Assembly (NCBI GenBank): GCA_046590705.1
Contig: JBKJUK010000277.1
Coordinates: forward strand, 1-9,946
DNA: 9,946 nucleotides
Direction: 5' to 3'
From: JBKJUK01 sp046590705
Lineage (GTDB): Bacteria > Acidobacteriota > Thermoanaerobaculia > Gp7-AA8
Shown: positions 1 to 6,203 of the stretch, in pieces
Numbering within the stretch: the stretch's first letter is position 1
Layout of the letters: every line of letters starts with the position of its first letter
Translations under genes and position numbers: made by a program
Notes under the pieces: generated by a model
The model's database searches: none
Told to the model about the DNA's origin: nothing
Seen by the model: the letters and a program-made list of their open reading frames with translations, nothing else

Positions 1-919
1 CCCAGGTGAGGGCCAGCAAAAGCGCCGGCCAGAGATGCAGAACCGATCGCCACCGTCGCATGATTGCGAGCGAGACCAGTGCGGCCACGATAAAGGCCAC
101 TCCTTCGTTCTTCACAAGGGCGCCCAGACCGAGGTAGACCGCGGCGACGCGAATCTCAAACGGCGAATCTGTGCGCAACGCGGTGCTCAGCAGGAGAATA
201 CCGATGCCGCTGTAGACGATGAGCAGAGGCTCGCCCAGACCGATCGGAGTCGATAGCAGAACAGAACTGATGGCGAGCGTACCGACTGCCGCAGCGAGGT
301 GAGACCTGGTCGCACTGATGAACCGGTCGTGGAGCATCAACAGTCCGGCGGCACCCACTGCCGTGAAAAGTATTCCGACGCGCTGATCGTCCCAGCTTCC
401 CTTGAAAAGAGTCAGGTAATCGAGACTGAGCGGCAACAGCAGCGGATAGTCAGGGTGCGATTCATTCCATGGAGCGCGAAGGAACGACCAGTCCACTCCG
501 CCGCTGAGCGCAAACAGGCGGGCTTTGAGACCCCAGATCGCCCAGAAATCCCACTCCCAGAGGGGTGCCAGCGTGGCCAGAACGGCATGGCCGGCCACGA
601 GCGAGACCGTGAGCGCGTCGACCACGGCCCCAGACTTTGTCCGCGCGATCGCGGGACCGTGGTCCGTGAGCTGCGCGGTATTTTCTCCACGCGAGAGCTG
701 AAAAAACGCTGCAGCGGAGATCGCGGAAGCGACGGCAATCAGAAGTGGAAGCGACCATGTAATTCCGAGAAGAGAGAAAAAGAAGAGGAGCAGTGCAAGT
801 AGTGCGTTGCCGAGCAGAAACGCTGCCCCGAGGATGGTTGGTGAACCAGTACCGCGATGCAGGAGCACGGCCAATGGAAGACCGAGGACGAGCGCGACCA
901 GAAGTGCCAGCGCAATCAC
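1..919 (-). CDS. Polytopic glycosyltransferase family 39-like membrane protein, 3' part outside window
   Basis: Reading the minus strand from a GTG at 919 gives 306 uninterrupted residues that leave the window at base 1, so the C-terminus is missing. Hydrophobic stretches at about residues 2-20, 28-52, 56-73, 100-120, 182-196, 207-223, 231-246, 257-269, 274-286 and 296-305 indicate a polytopic inner-membrane protein. Between them lie a WEWDFWAIWGLKAR segment (121-134), HPDYPLLLPL (155-164) and VKNEG (269-273). I recognise these as typical of a family of putative dolichyl-phosphate-mannose-type (GT39/PMT-like) transferases, which move sugars from lipid carriers on the outer face of the membrane. 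The acidic residues after the early transmembrane segments (E122, D124) would be candidate catalytic residues. The GTG overlaps the TGA of the upstream gene (GTGA), so the two are probably translationally coupled. Substrate and acceptor cannot be read from the sequence. Family assignment is from motif memory only. Confidence 0.75.
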   Translation of the reverse strand, partial: MIALALLVALVLGLPLAVLLHRGTGSPTILGAAFLLGNALLALLLFFFSLLGITWSLPLLIAVASAISAAAFFQLSRGENTAQLTDHGPAIARTKSGAVVDALTVSLVAGHAVLATLAPLWEWDFWAIWGLKARLFALSGGVDWSFLRAPWNESHPDYPLLLPLSLDYLTLFKGSWDDQRVGILFTAVGAAGLLMLHDRFISATRSHLAAAVGTLAISSVLLSTPIGLGEPLLIVYSGIGILLLSTALRTDSPFEIRVAAVYLGLGALVKNEGVAFIVAALVSLAIMRRWRSVLHLWPALLLALTW

Positions 920-1380
920 TTGGCCCGCCTCAGCAAAACCCCATCATGGCCACTCCAGACCACATCGAAGCCTCCCACGCGTGCTGAGTTCTGCCAGGAC
1001 GCGATGTAGTCGGCTTGCGCGAAGTTCGCGGTGAGGAATTGATCATTCCTGTTCACGAGTGGTAGCACTTCGCGGCCGGCTAGAAAATAGGCGGCGCGGA
1101 AATACCCGTAGGAGTATCCCCCGTGCCATCGTTTCCCGGGAAAAACCACGGCGACCTTCGCACCGCGCCCGGTGCGGCGCGAAACCTCACGAAGAAAGTC
1201 GGGATATCCGGTAGCAGCACGGTCCGGAATCCGGGTCATCAGGCTTTCATTCCGTGCGCGTGATGCCCGGCTGAAAAGAAGGTCCAGGAAGAAAGGCTCG
1301 AAACTGCCGACGACTGCAAACGCAACGACGGCGGCTGCCGCGAAGCGTCTGAGCATCTGCATCTGCGAATGACTCACCAT
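916..1380 (-). CDS. Small membrane-anchored hypothetical protein upstream of the glycosyltransferase-like gene
   Basis: This 154-residue protein has one N-terminal hydrophobic segment (about residues 12-37, after the basic RR), which is either an uncleaved anchor or a signal peptide. A soluble, probably periplasmic part of about 115 residues follows. I do not recognise a named domain. Visible features are a GYPDFLREVSRRTG helix (58-71), a KVAVVFPGKRW beta-like stretch (75-85) and an aromatic YSYGYFRAAYFL segment (89-100). The C-terminus (GFDVVWSGHDGVLLRR) resembles the end of the soluble domain of polytopic glycosyltransferases, so it may be a companion or split-off lumenal part of the next gene. 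Its TGA overlaps the GTG of that gene. No good ribosome binding site precedes the ATG at 1380. A GGTGAG lies 10 bases before the ATG at 1362, so the true start may be there. Coding status is supported by the operon overlap; function is unknown. Confidence 0.65.
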   Translation of the reverse strand: MVSHSQMQMLRRFAAAAVVAFAVVGSFEPFFLDLLFSRASRARNESLMTRIPDRAATGYPDFLREVSRRTGRGAKVAVVFPGKRWHGGYSYGYFRAAYFLAGREVLPLVNRNDQFLTANFAQADYIASWQNSARVGGFDVVWSGHDGVLLRRAK

Positions 1381-1644
1381 GAAACGTTAACACGACCATG
1401 AGTTCGTGGTCGTTCACTCCGAACACGCGAACGCATCGCGACCGCGTTGGGTGTACCGCAACGATGAAGCTCCGACCCCGTAATTGCGTTGACTTCTCAG
1501 TTCAAGCTCCGACCCCGATACCGACGTTCAAGCTCCGACCCCGGAGTCCGATAGAACCTCTGACCGCAGGCTCGACGCTGCCATGAGGTGTTGATTGCGT
1601 AACGATCGACGCACGACCGCGCTGTCAGTCGGTGAAGCTCCGAC

Positions 1645-1709
1645 CCCTACCCATACCTACCATAGACCCCTACCTAGATCCCTACTACCCTACGGCCCCC
1701 TACCCTACG
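1645..1709. repeat. Degenerate CCTAC-rich array
   Basis: Seven CCTAC motifs occur in about 65 bases directly after the repeat core at 1633-1647, mostly as CCCTAC or CCCCTACC with short irregular spacing. The stretch is almost free of G on the plus strand, unlike its surroundings, and ends in CTACGTGGGGTCGAC. It looks like a local slippage expansion that began at the CCCC end of a core copy. No coding or known regulatory role is visible. Confidence 0.7.
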
Positions 1710-1874
1710 TGGGGTCGACCGCAAGCCACCGGTCACGATCACGCAGTTAGCACGGTTAGCGCGCGGCGGTCACCACGGCAGCCCGGCGGTCACGGGGTCG
1801 CCCGGCGGTCACGGGGTCGGAGCTTCAGTCGTCACGGCGGTCACGGGGTCGGAGCTTCAGTCCGGGTACCGGTG

Positions 1875-2234
1875 TTTTCGCCCGGTATCGAGCGAAGGAT
1901 CGTGCGATCCCGCGCCGCCATGGGGCTGAAGCTCCGGTCATGGGGTCGCAGCTTCGGCCCGGCCGACTCTCGGTCGTCGGGTCGGAGCGATACCAGATCC
2001 GGGTCCTCCCTGACAGCTCATCAAAAGGCCATGAGGTCGCCCTGAAGGTCCGACCCCGCGATCGATTTTCGCCCGGTATCGAGCGAAGGATCGTGCGATC
2101 CCGCGGTCATGGGGTCGGAGCTTCAGCCCGGCCGAGTCTCGGTCGTCGGGTCGGAGCGATACCAGATCCGGGTCCTCCCTGACAGCTCATCAAAGGGCCA
2201 TGAGGTCGCTCTGAAGGTCCGACCCCACGATCGA
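1875..2234. repeat. Tandem duplication, unit about 169-191 bp
   Basis: Copy 1 (1875-2065) and copy 2 (2066-2234) match closely. They share the 40 bases beginning TTTTCGCCCGG at 1875 and 2066 (offset 191). Later they share a long block from the GGCCGA at 1961 and 2130 to the core TGAAGGTCCGACCCC at 2043 and 2212 (offset 169). The offset change reflects a 22-bp insertion or deletion near 1915-1950, where copy 1 carries an extra partial core. Within the matched blocks only a few substitutions are visible (for example C/G in CCGACTCT versus CCGAGTCT, and A/G in CAAAAGG versus CAAAGGG). The duplication is therefore recent relative to the decay of the rest of the island. Confidence 0.9.
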
Positions 2235-2385
2235 CCCCGCGATCGACCTGTGCTCTGAAGGTTCGACCCCGCGACCCCGCGATCGACCTGTGAACGCGAG
2301 GGTCGGAAGGGCGTGGTCGTTGAACTCCCACCCCGCGCCGATTCCGGCAGACAGAGTTGCGCAACAACGCTTCAATTTTGCGGGA

Positions 2386-2403
2386 TTTGAGGCTCCGCTC
2401 AAA
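2386..2403 (-). terminator. Short hairpin right after the NmrA-like gene, weak terminator candidate
   Basis: TTTGAG (2386-2391) and CTCAAA (2398-2403) form a perfect 6-bp stem with a 6-base loop, immediately beyond the TAA of the minus-strand gene. No clear U-run follows on the minus strand, so intrinsic termination is doubtful. A second palindrome, GTTGCGCAAC, lies about 30 bases further downstream. The hairpin sequence itself (TGAGGCTCCGCTC) resembles the island repeat core. Confidence 0.3.
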
Positions 2404-3027
2404 TTACCGAATACTCACGATACCGACTCTCCTGGCGAACGACCCTTTATCAACGACGAGGCGAACCATCTCGTCGGCGAGATCCTGATAGCCAGTCTCG
2501 TCACTGCCCGGAGGTAAATCGTCGTAGAGCGATCGCGAATGTCCTGCTGGAATATCATCCACGAGAGTGAGTGGACACATCAGCGTCCAGTCCAGTCCGG
2601 AGTCGCGCAGAGTCTCGTAGTTCCGCACATGCTCGGCAGCGACGTTTGAGTACTCGGCTGGCACACCCTTGCTTCGGTAGCCACCCTTCGGATCATCGAG
2701 AGCTCCACCTGCGGCGATTGATACGATCCTGCTCACTCTCGCTGATTTCATGGCTTCGACGATCGTGGTCACGCTGTCCGAAAAATCAGTGGCCGGGATG
2801 GTGATGTCCTGCATCCCGAGACAACAGATGACAGCGTCACGCCCTGCAATGGCCTGACTAACCGCTGCAGTTGAACGAGCATCTCCGCAGACTACGTCTG
2901 TGGCCCGGTTCGGGCCGATGCGGGAAGCATCTCTGACGAATGCGGTGGTTTCCCATCCCTGCTTTCGAGCTGACTCGAGGACCAGAGAACCTGTTCGGCC
3001 TGATGCGCCAAAGACCGTGACTTTCAT
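2404..3027 (-). CDS. NAD(P)H-binding NmrA-like / atypical short-chain dehydrogenase
   Basis: This 207-residue protein has a Rossmann fold of the NmrA / biliverdin-reductase-B-like atypical SDR type. The dinucleotide motif GASGRTG lies at residues 7-13 after the first beta strand (MKVTVF). An FVRD segment near 30 follows the second strand, and AVICCLGM marks the fourth strand. RIVSIAAGGA and the late segment SGLDWTLMCPLTL are typical of the family. The length of about 200 residues is normal. Such cytoplasmic proteins bind NADP(H) and act as reductases or redox sensors; the substrate cannot be told. GGGGAG seven bases before the ATG is a good ribosome binding site and fixes the start. It lies 45 bases downstream of the ASCH-domain gene on the same strand, so the two may be co-transcribed. 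The C-terminus ends next to the island 1 boundary but looks complete. Confidence 0.88.
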   Translation of the reverse strand: MKVTVFGASGRTGSLVLESARKQGWETTAFVRDASRIGPNRATDVVCGDARSTAAVSQAIAGRDAVICCLGMQDITIPATDFSDSVTTIVEAMKSARVSRIVSIAAGGALDDPKGGYRSKGVPAEYSNVAAEHVRNYETLRDSGLDWTLMCPLTLVDDIPAGHSRSLYDDLPPGSDETGYQDLADEMVRLVVDKGSFARRVGIVSIR

Positions 3028-3072
3028 TGTTCGCTCCCCATGGATGAATATCTCGCGTTCAGCTCGGCGATT

Positions 3073-3696
3073 TTACACAGACGAGCGGGGACGGCGCTTC
3101 CGGCGACTTCTGAGAAACGTTTCACCCTTCGGAGAAATCTGATAACCGACCTCGAAGCTCTGCGTCAGCCCGAGCTTTTTGAGCTTCACCACGTCAGCCT
3201 TGAACTCCGGCGTCGGGCGGCCGGCCTCTTTCGCAAGTCGTGACGCCGCGACACGCGGATGGAGTTCGATCAGTTTCAATGTATCCGCGGTCCACCGCTC
3301 CGTCGCTTTCTCATCCAGCAGAGCCAGAGTGGCCTCGATTTCGTGCGCTTCGTCAGCATCGAGACTCGCGTCCAGCGCTCCTGGAACAAAGTCTCCGTCC
3401 CCGCCATGATGCATGGTGACCTTGAAAAGCAGCGAGGCCGGTTTCAGAGGTTCGTCCGAGCCCTGCAACAGATATTCACGAAGCTCCCTCAGAGACCTGA
3501 AACCCGCCATACGGGCCTCGGCTGGAGTGACCGCGCTGAAGGGTACGCGCTCGATGGCGTCGACGACCATGACCCCGATGGGATGAGCCCGGTAGCGCCC
3601 GCCTGCCCGCACCTTGGCCGTGGTCCACCGGCGGAACGTGACCGTCACGGCCCCCGACACCAGCCCGTCCAGAAAGCGTTTCTGAAAAAAGAGCAT
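3073..3696 (-). CDS. ASCH-domain protein with C-terminal winged-helix-like region
   Basis: Residues 1-80 fit the ASCH fold, a PUA-related domain thought to bind RNA or modified nucleotides. FQKRFLDGLVSGAVTVTFRRW is followed by the conserved basic/aromatic TFRRW, GGRYRAHPIG and an AEARMAGFRSLRELREYL helix. Residues about 120-200 form a second region: RWTADTLKLIELHP, ASRLAKEAGR, FKADVVKLKKLGLTQS, VGYQISPKG. This looks like a winged helix-turn-helix and always follows ASCH in the subfamily I recall from Actinobacteria and other soil bacteria. The protein is presumably cytoplasmic and its exact role is unknown. The start at 3696 has no obvious ribosome binding site, but it gives the expected family N-terminus. 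The gene is divergent from the GlsB-like gene, with about 150 bases between them, and is followed after 45 bases by the NmrA-like gene. Confidence 0.8.
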   Translation of the reverse strand: MLFFQKRFLDGLVSGAVTVTFRRWTTAKVRAGGRYRAHPIGVMVVDAIERVPFSAVTPAEARMAGFRSLRELREYLLQGSDEPLKPASLLFKVTMHHGGDGDFVPGALDASLDADEAHEIEATLALLDEKATERWTADTLKLIELHPRVAASRLAKEAGRPTPEFKADVVKLKKLGLTQSFEVGYQISPKGETFLRSRRKRRPRSSV

Positions 3697-3848
3697 GCAG
3701 AGAGTGGAGCAGGAAATGGACGCCGTAGCAACGATTCACTTGGCGAGGGTCAAAAACAATTGAGGATGGATCTCGCAGCCGGACTATCATTTCGCTGCGC
3801 ATCAACTCTGCCGGCAGAATGCCGTCGGGTCAAAGCGCGGGAGGCAGC

Positions 3849-4112
3849 ATGACATTTCTCACCTGGATCATCGTCGGCTTGATCGCCGGCGTACTTGCAT
3901 CGATGGTTATGGGCGGTACCGGATACGGCATCGTAGGCGACATCATCATAGGGATCGTCGGGGCATTTGTAGGCGGTTGGATCTTCAGCCAGCTCGGCGT
4001 TTCTACTCCATTCGGAGGACTCGCCGGCACGATTTTCGTCGCATTCATCGGCGCGATCGTTCTTCTATTCATCCTCAGACTCATCAGGTCGGGGACCTCA
4101 CGACGCGCCTGA
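3849..4112 (+). CDS. GlsB/YeaQ/YmgE-family stress-associated membrane protein
   Basis: This is an 87-residue, very hydrophobic protein with three transmembrane segments (about residues 4-21, 27-48 and 58-78) and a short basic tail (RLIRSGTSRRA). The glycine pattern (GLIAGVLASMVMGG, GIVGDIIIGIVGAFVGGWIF) is diagnostic of the family historically named transglycosylase-associated (PF04226). The family is small, lies in the inner membrane and is often induced by acid or general stress; its biochemical activity is not established. CGGGAGG at 3838-3844, four bases before the ATG at 3849, sets the start. The upstream in-frame ATG at 3819 would add ten polar residues and is less likely. It stands alone between a divergent neighbour and the next plus-strand gene 140 bases downstream. 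Confidence 0.9.
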   Translation: MTFLTWIIVGLIAGVLASMVMGGTGYGIVGDIIIGIVGAFVGGWIFSQLGVSTPFGGLAGTIFVAFIGAIVLLFILRLIRSGTSRRA

Positions 4113-4140
4113 AGCGCGGACGTGATATAGGATAGCTTTC

Positions 4141-4201
4141 CTTCACGGCAGGCCGATCCCAGGGGTGAATTGCGTTCGCCTCTTTCGGGCGTTCCGTGAA
4201 G
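4141..4201 (+). promoter_or_regulatory. Possible structured leader ahead of the 152-residue gene
   Basis: CTTCACGG at 4141-4148 is perfectly complementary to CCGTGAAG at 4194-4201, closing a 45-base interior. The interior contains a CGCC/GGCG stem at about 4177-4191 and other GC-rich complementarity. The element lies 51 bases before the start codon at 4253 and could be a 5' untranslated RNA structure. No known riboswitch consensus is recognised, and there is no U-run to call it a terminator of the upstream gene. Confidence 0.25.
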
Positions 4202-4252
4202 AGCGAGAAGGGTGCGCGCAGCGGCCTAAGGCGAAAATGTTGTGGAGGTGTC

Positions 4253-4711
4253 ATGTCTGATCTAGAGCCGAGCATTCGTCTTTCTTTCGAAGCAACCGCG
4301 GCTTTAGCTCCCGCGGAGAACCTGCCGTTCCAGCGGCTGCGGATTCTCTCCAGCAGCGCCAGCGGAATCCACTACGTGCGCGACGCGAAAAACAACGTTC
4401 TCAGGCGTCTAACCGACGAAGAACTGCTCGATCTGAGTGATCCGAAGCCCTGCCCGTCTTGTGGAGAGCAGTTCGGATGCGAGCATTACAACCTCGCTGG
4501 TGAGGCTATGCTGTCGGACGACGAACTTGATGCAGACGTGCCCGCGTACTGGCGAAATTTCGCTCGCAGCGAGGGAGTGAGCCGGAAAGATCTGACAAGG
4601 CTGCAGGCGATCGGCCGAAGCGAAGAAGCGCAGGCGTTCGTATTCACCAGCAACGCAGAACGCGACCTCCGAGCCCTGGAGATCCTGCTCCTGCTCAACG
4701 AGTCCCACTGA
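4253..4711 (+). CDS. Unknown 152-residue protein with a possible CxxC-x5-CxH metal site
   Basis: I do not recognise this family. The start is set by GGAGG at 4244-4248, four bases before the ATG; an earlier in-frame ATG at 4196 lacks such a site. The protein is soluble and acidic. Residues 67-78 read CPSCGEQFGCEH, where C67, C70, C76 and H78 could bind one zinc ion. Before it lies RILSSSASGIHYVRDAKNN VLRRLTDEELLDL (30-61), after it an acidic linker (SDDELDADV, 88-96). A helical C-terminus follows, including SRKDLTRLQAIGRSEEA (110-126) and RDLRALEILLLLNESH. The zinc-ribbon-like centre and charged helices would suit a small adaptor or nucleic-acid-associated protein, but this is a guess. It converges on the zincin metallopeptidase, with only a heptamer repeat between the two stop codons. 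Confidence 0.75.
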   Translation: MSDLEPSIRLSFEATAALAPAENLPFQRLRILSSSASGIHYVRDAKNNVLRRLTDEELLDLSDPKPCPSCGEQFGCEHYNLAGEAMLSDDELDADVPAYWRNFARSEGVSRKDLTRLQAIGRSEEAQAFVFTSNAERDLRALEILLLLNESH

Positions 4712-4716
4712 CCAGA

Positions 4717-4766
4717 CTGGCTACTGACTACCAGCTAACTGGCTACTGGCTACTGGCTACTGGCTC
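4717..4766. repeat. Heptamer tandem repeat CTGGCTA between convergent genes
   Basis: Seven units follow one another: CTGGCTA, CTGACTA, CCAGCTA, one extra A, then three perfect CTGGCTA and a final CTGGCTC. The last unit overlaps the TGA stop (4765-4767) of the minus-strand metallopeptidase gene. The array fills nearly the entire gap between the two convergent stop codons. It is unrelated in sequence to the island repeats. No terminator hairpin is seen here, although CCAG-CTAA-CTGG (4731-4742) is a small palindrome within it. Confidence 0.9.
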
Positions 4767-5145
4767 AATAAGGCATCTCCTCGTCGTCGAGGCCGAAGTA
4801 GTGACCGAGTTCGTGCACGATGGTGTCGCGGATCTGCGCTGACGTCTCCGCGCGAGTGCGGGTGGTTCGCAGGATCGGACCGCGGAAGATAGCGATCTGG
4901 TTCGGAAGCGACGGGAGCGCATCGTGAGACTTCCGCGTGAGTGGAACGCCGCGAAAAATCCCGAGCAGTTCGCCCCCCTCCCCTCGCAGAGCTGAATCTT
5001 CCTGGCCCGGCTCGTCCTCGACTGTGATCACGACGTTCTCGATGAGTTGACCGAAAGGCGCAGGCAGATCGAGAATCGTCTCCTCGAGCAGGAGGCCGAA
5101 TTCGTCAGCGGAGAGACGCAGATCGGGGTTGGTCATTGGCGGCAT
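4765..5145 (-). CDS. Small zincin-like metallopeptidase (DUF1025 / PF06262 family)
   Basis: The zinc-binding HExxH motif is present as HELGHYFGLDDEE close to the C-terminus, preceded by RDTIVHELGH, as in the minimal zincin family PF06262. Other family marks are the N-terminal SADEFGLLLEETILDLP, the NVVITVEDEP strand, LLGIFRGVPLT and the IAIFRGPILR strand. With the start at 5145 the protein has 126 residues, the normal length for these soluble, probably cytoplasmic proteins, whose substrates are unknown. An upstream GTG at 5181 would add 12 residues and a further ATG at 5136 would remove three. None of the three has a strong ribosome binding site, and the start is chosen by family length. It follows the LURP-one-like gene on the same strand with a short gap, so the two probably form an operon. 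Confidence 0.87.
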   Translation of the reverse strand: MPPMTNPDLRLSADEFGLLLEETILDLPAPFGQLIENVVITVEDEPGQEDSALRGEGGELLGIFRGVPLTRKSHDALPSLPNQIAIFRGPILRTTRTRAETSAQIRDTIVHELGHYFGLDDEEMPY

Positions 5146-5206
5146 GATAAATGTTCCACGCACGCCCTGCACTGTCGACACAAACTTTTCGCGGAGCGCA
5201 GACCCG

Positions 5207-5692
5207 TCATTCGCCGTCGTGGCTCATCTCGTCGATCGCTACGGCCACCGCGAGGATCAAGGCGTGGTCTTCTCCGTCTAGGATGTCGACCCCGTAAGAG
5301 TCCCGGATCGAGAACCATTTTTTGGAGATCGAGGCGATTTCGTCGCTGCCTCTCCGGATCACATACTCGTGATCGAGGATGCTGCCCGTGGCGGTCAGAC
5401 TCTGGCCTGTCTCCATGTCGATGGAGAACTTATCCCGGAATGGAGAGATCAAGGCCTTCTTCACTGTGGCCAGCGTTGCGCCGCCTCGCGAGATGATCAT
5501 GGTGTCTCGAACCTTCAGCAGCTTTTCCCGGATCGTGGCGGCTTCGTTACCAGTTGCATCCTCGAGGACGAACGTGTCGCGGATCGTAAGCAGTTTACCG
5601 CTCACTTTGAATGCTCGACTCCCGCCCGCGTCTTCGATGTCGAAATCGTCGGTGAAGGTGAGTAAACGCTGCCGCAATTGATAACGAGCCAT
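5207..5692 (-). CDS. LURP-one-related (LOR) family protein
   Basis: This 161-residue protein shows the repeating beta-strand pattern of the LURP-one/Tubby-like fold (PF04525): YQLRQRLLTFTDDFDIEDAGG, AFKVSGKLLTIRDTFVLED, then AATIREKLLKVRDTMIIS. The family's characteristic end is also present: ISKKWFSIRDSYGVDI (123-138) and DHALILAVAVAIDEM. Structurally the family is related to Tubby C-terminal domains and phospholipid scramblases. In bacteria its role is unknown and no catalytic residues are established. GGGAGG six bases before the ATG gives a strong ribosome binding site and fixes the start at 5692. It is the first gene of a probable two-gene unit with the zincin metallopeptidase, since only some 60 bases separate its stop from that start. 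Confidence 0.88.
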   Translation of the reverse strand: MARYQLRQRLLTFTDDFDIEDAGGSRAFKVSGKLLTIRDTFVLEDATGNEAATIREKLLKVRDTMIISRGGATLATVKKALISPFRDKFSIDMETGQSLTATGSILDHEYVIRRGSDEIASISKKWFSIRDSYGVDILDGEDHALILAVAVAIDEMSHDGE

Positions 5693-5954
5693 GGAAAGCC
5701 TCCCGCAGTGTCCGCTGCCTGCTCACTGCGGTGCACAATACCTACCATTCCGGATCCATCACGAGCAGCGCCGGCTCCATTCACAGAGACCCGTCCAAGC
5801 AACGAAGTGGCTTCACATCAACGACAACGATCAACCAGAGGAGATGAAGATGCGACGAGCGCTTCTGCCACGATTGCTGTGATCAATTCCTGACACGACC
5901 GCGACGCTCAGATCGGTTCGGTCATAGAACAGGGGATGTTTTGCAAAGGAACTC
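5693..5954. other. Gene-free stretch upstream of the LOR gene
   Basis: No convincing gene is seen here. It should contain the promoter of the minus-strand LOR gene, but no clear promoter can be read. At 5837-5882 there is a good ribosome binding site (GAGGAG) seven bases before an ATG. That ATG is followed by only ten codons (MRRALLPRLL, then TGA), which look like the first residues of a signal peptide and may be the head of a lost gene. Confidence 0.5.
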
Positions 5955-6101
5955 TCAGCGCCGCCCGGATCGCCTCCGTGATACCCCACCCAGCACCTTT
6001 ACTGTAGTTTCGGCCGTCACTTCGCTGCCACTCACTGCCGCAGTGAGTGTGTATGTAGTCGTCGCTATCGGAGTTGTCGTAGCGGAGCCGCTCGTGCTTG
6101 G
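5955..6101 (-). pseudogene. C-terminal remnant of an Ig-like repeat surface protein, truncated at the island 2 edge
   Basis: The minus strand from about 6101 to the TGA at 5955-5957 encodes STSGSATTTPIATTTY and TLTAAVSGSEVTAETTVKV, then GGVSRRRSGRR. The pattern TTTPxxTTTYTLTAxxxGxxVTAxTTVxV is typical of bacterial Ig-like repeats in large secreted or surface proteins. Such a domain normally needs about 80 residues and an upstream protein. Here the reading frame runs directly into a repeat copy (GGGGTCGCAGCTTCA on the plus strand, 6108-6122), with no start codon or earlier domain part. The basic tail suggests that a frameshift or a new stop also altered the end. I infer that the 5' part was deleted or replaced by the repeat island. 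The call rests on about 35 recognisable residues. Confidence 0.5.
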
Positions 6102-6203
6102 CACAACGGGGTCGCAGCTTCAAGACCGGCACGGCACAACGGGGTCGCAGCTTCAAGACCGGCACAAAGGGGCACAAGGGGGGCACAAGGGGTCGCAGCT
6201 TCA
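6101..6203. repeat. Island 2a: 33-bp unit carrying the GGGGTCGCAGCTTCA variant
   Basis: A 33-bp unit beginning GCACAACGGGGTCGCAGCTT occurs at 6101-6133 and 6134-6163 (the second incomplete). A degenerate third copy ends at 6203 after a GGCACAAGGGG slippage stretch. Each contains the core in the GGGG orientation (starts 6108, 6141, 6189) with middle triplet CTG when read on the minus strand. The flanking CAAGACCGGC is shared, so the repeating unit is larger than the core. Confidence 0.9.

Larger units (their letters stand above)
1465..2292. repeat. Island 1: cluster of the 15-bp TGAAGCTCCGACCCC-type repeat, no genes
   Basis: The gap between 1381 and 2403 holds no credible gene. It is dominated by copies of a 15-bp core. 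Copies reading CCCC on the plus strand start at 1465, 1502, 1528, 1633, 2043, 2212 and 2256. Copies reading GGGGTCGGAGCTTCA start at 1813, 1845 and 2111, and a variant GGGGTCGCAGCTTCG starts at 1942. The first four copies all point one way. The middle ones point the other way, and around 1928-1955 opposing half-copies could pair as a hairpin. The middle triplet here is CTC, GTC or GTT. Embedded are a 19-bp tandem unit (1782-1800, 1801-1819, and one near-copy at 1833-1851) and a 20-bp direct repeat (2233-2252 and 2273-2292). Open frames through this island are translations of the repeat and read as arginine/proline-rich low-complexity peptides. Confidence 0.9.

Noticed and set aside
1632..2182. 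Long open frames on the plus strand through island 1 (1632-2045 and 1940-2182)
   Set aside because: They translate tandem repeats into arginine/proline/serine-rich low-complexity peptide, lack ribosome binding sites and reflect GC-rich stop-poor DNA.
2190..2402. Minus-strand frame of 70 codons between island 1 and the NmrA-like gene
   Set aside because: Half of it is repeat sequence, there is no ribosome binding site, and no family is recognised for the part outside the repeats.
3760..3790. TTGAGG and TATCAT as a promoter for the GlsB-like gene
   Set aside because: The spacing of 19 bases and the poor -35 match make it no better than chance in this sequence.
3259..3852. 197-codon plus-strand frame
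   Set aside because: It lies antisense to the ASCH-domain gene and overlaps the GlsB-like start; its translation has no family features.
5844..5882. Short frame MKMRRALLPRLL with a good ribosome binding site
   Set aside because: Ten to twelve codons are too few to call a gene. It may be the head of a lost secreted-protein gene, but nothing downstream supports that.
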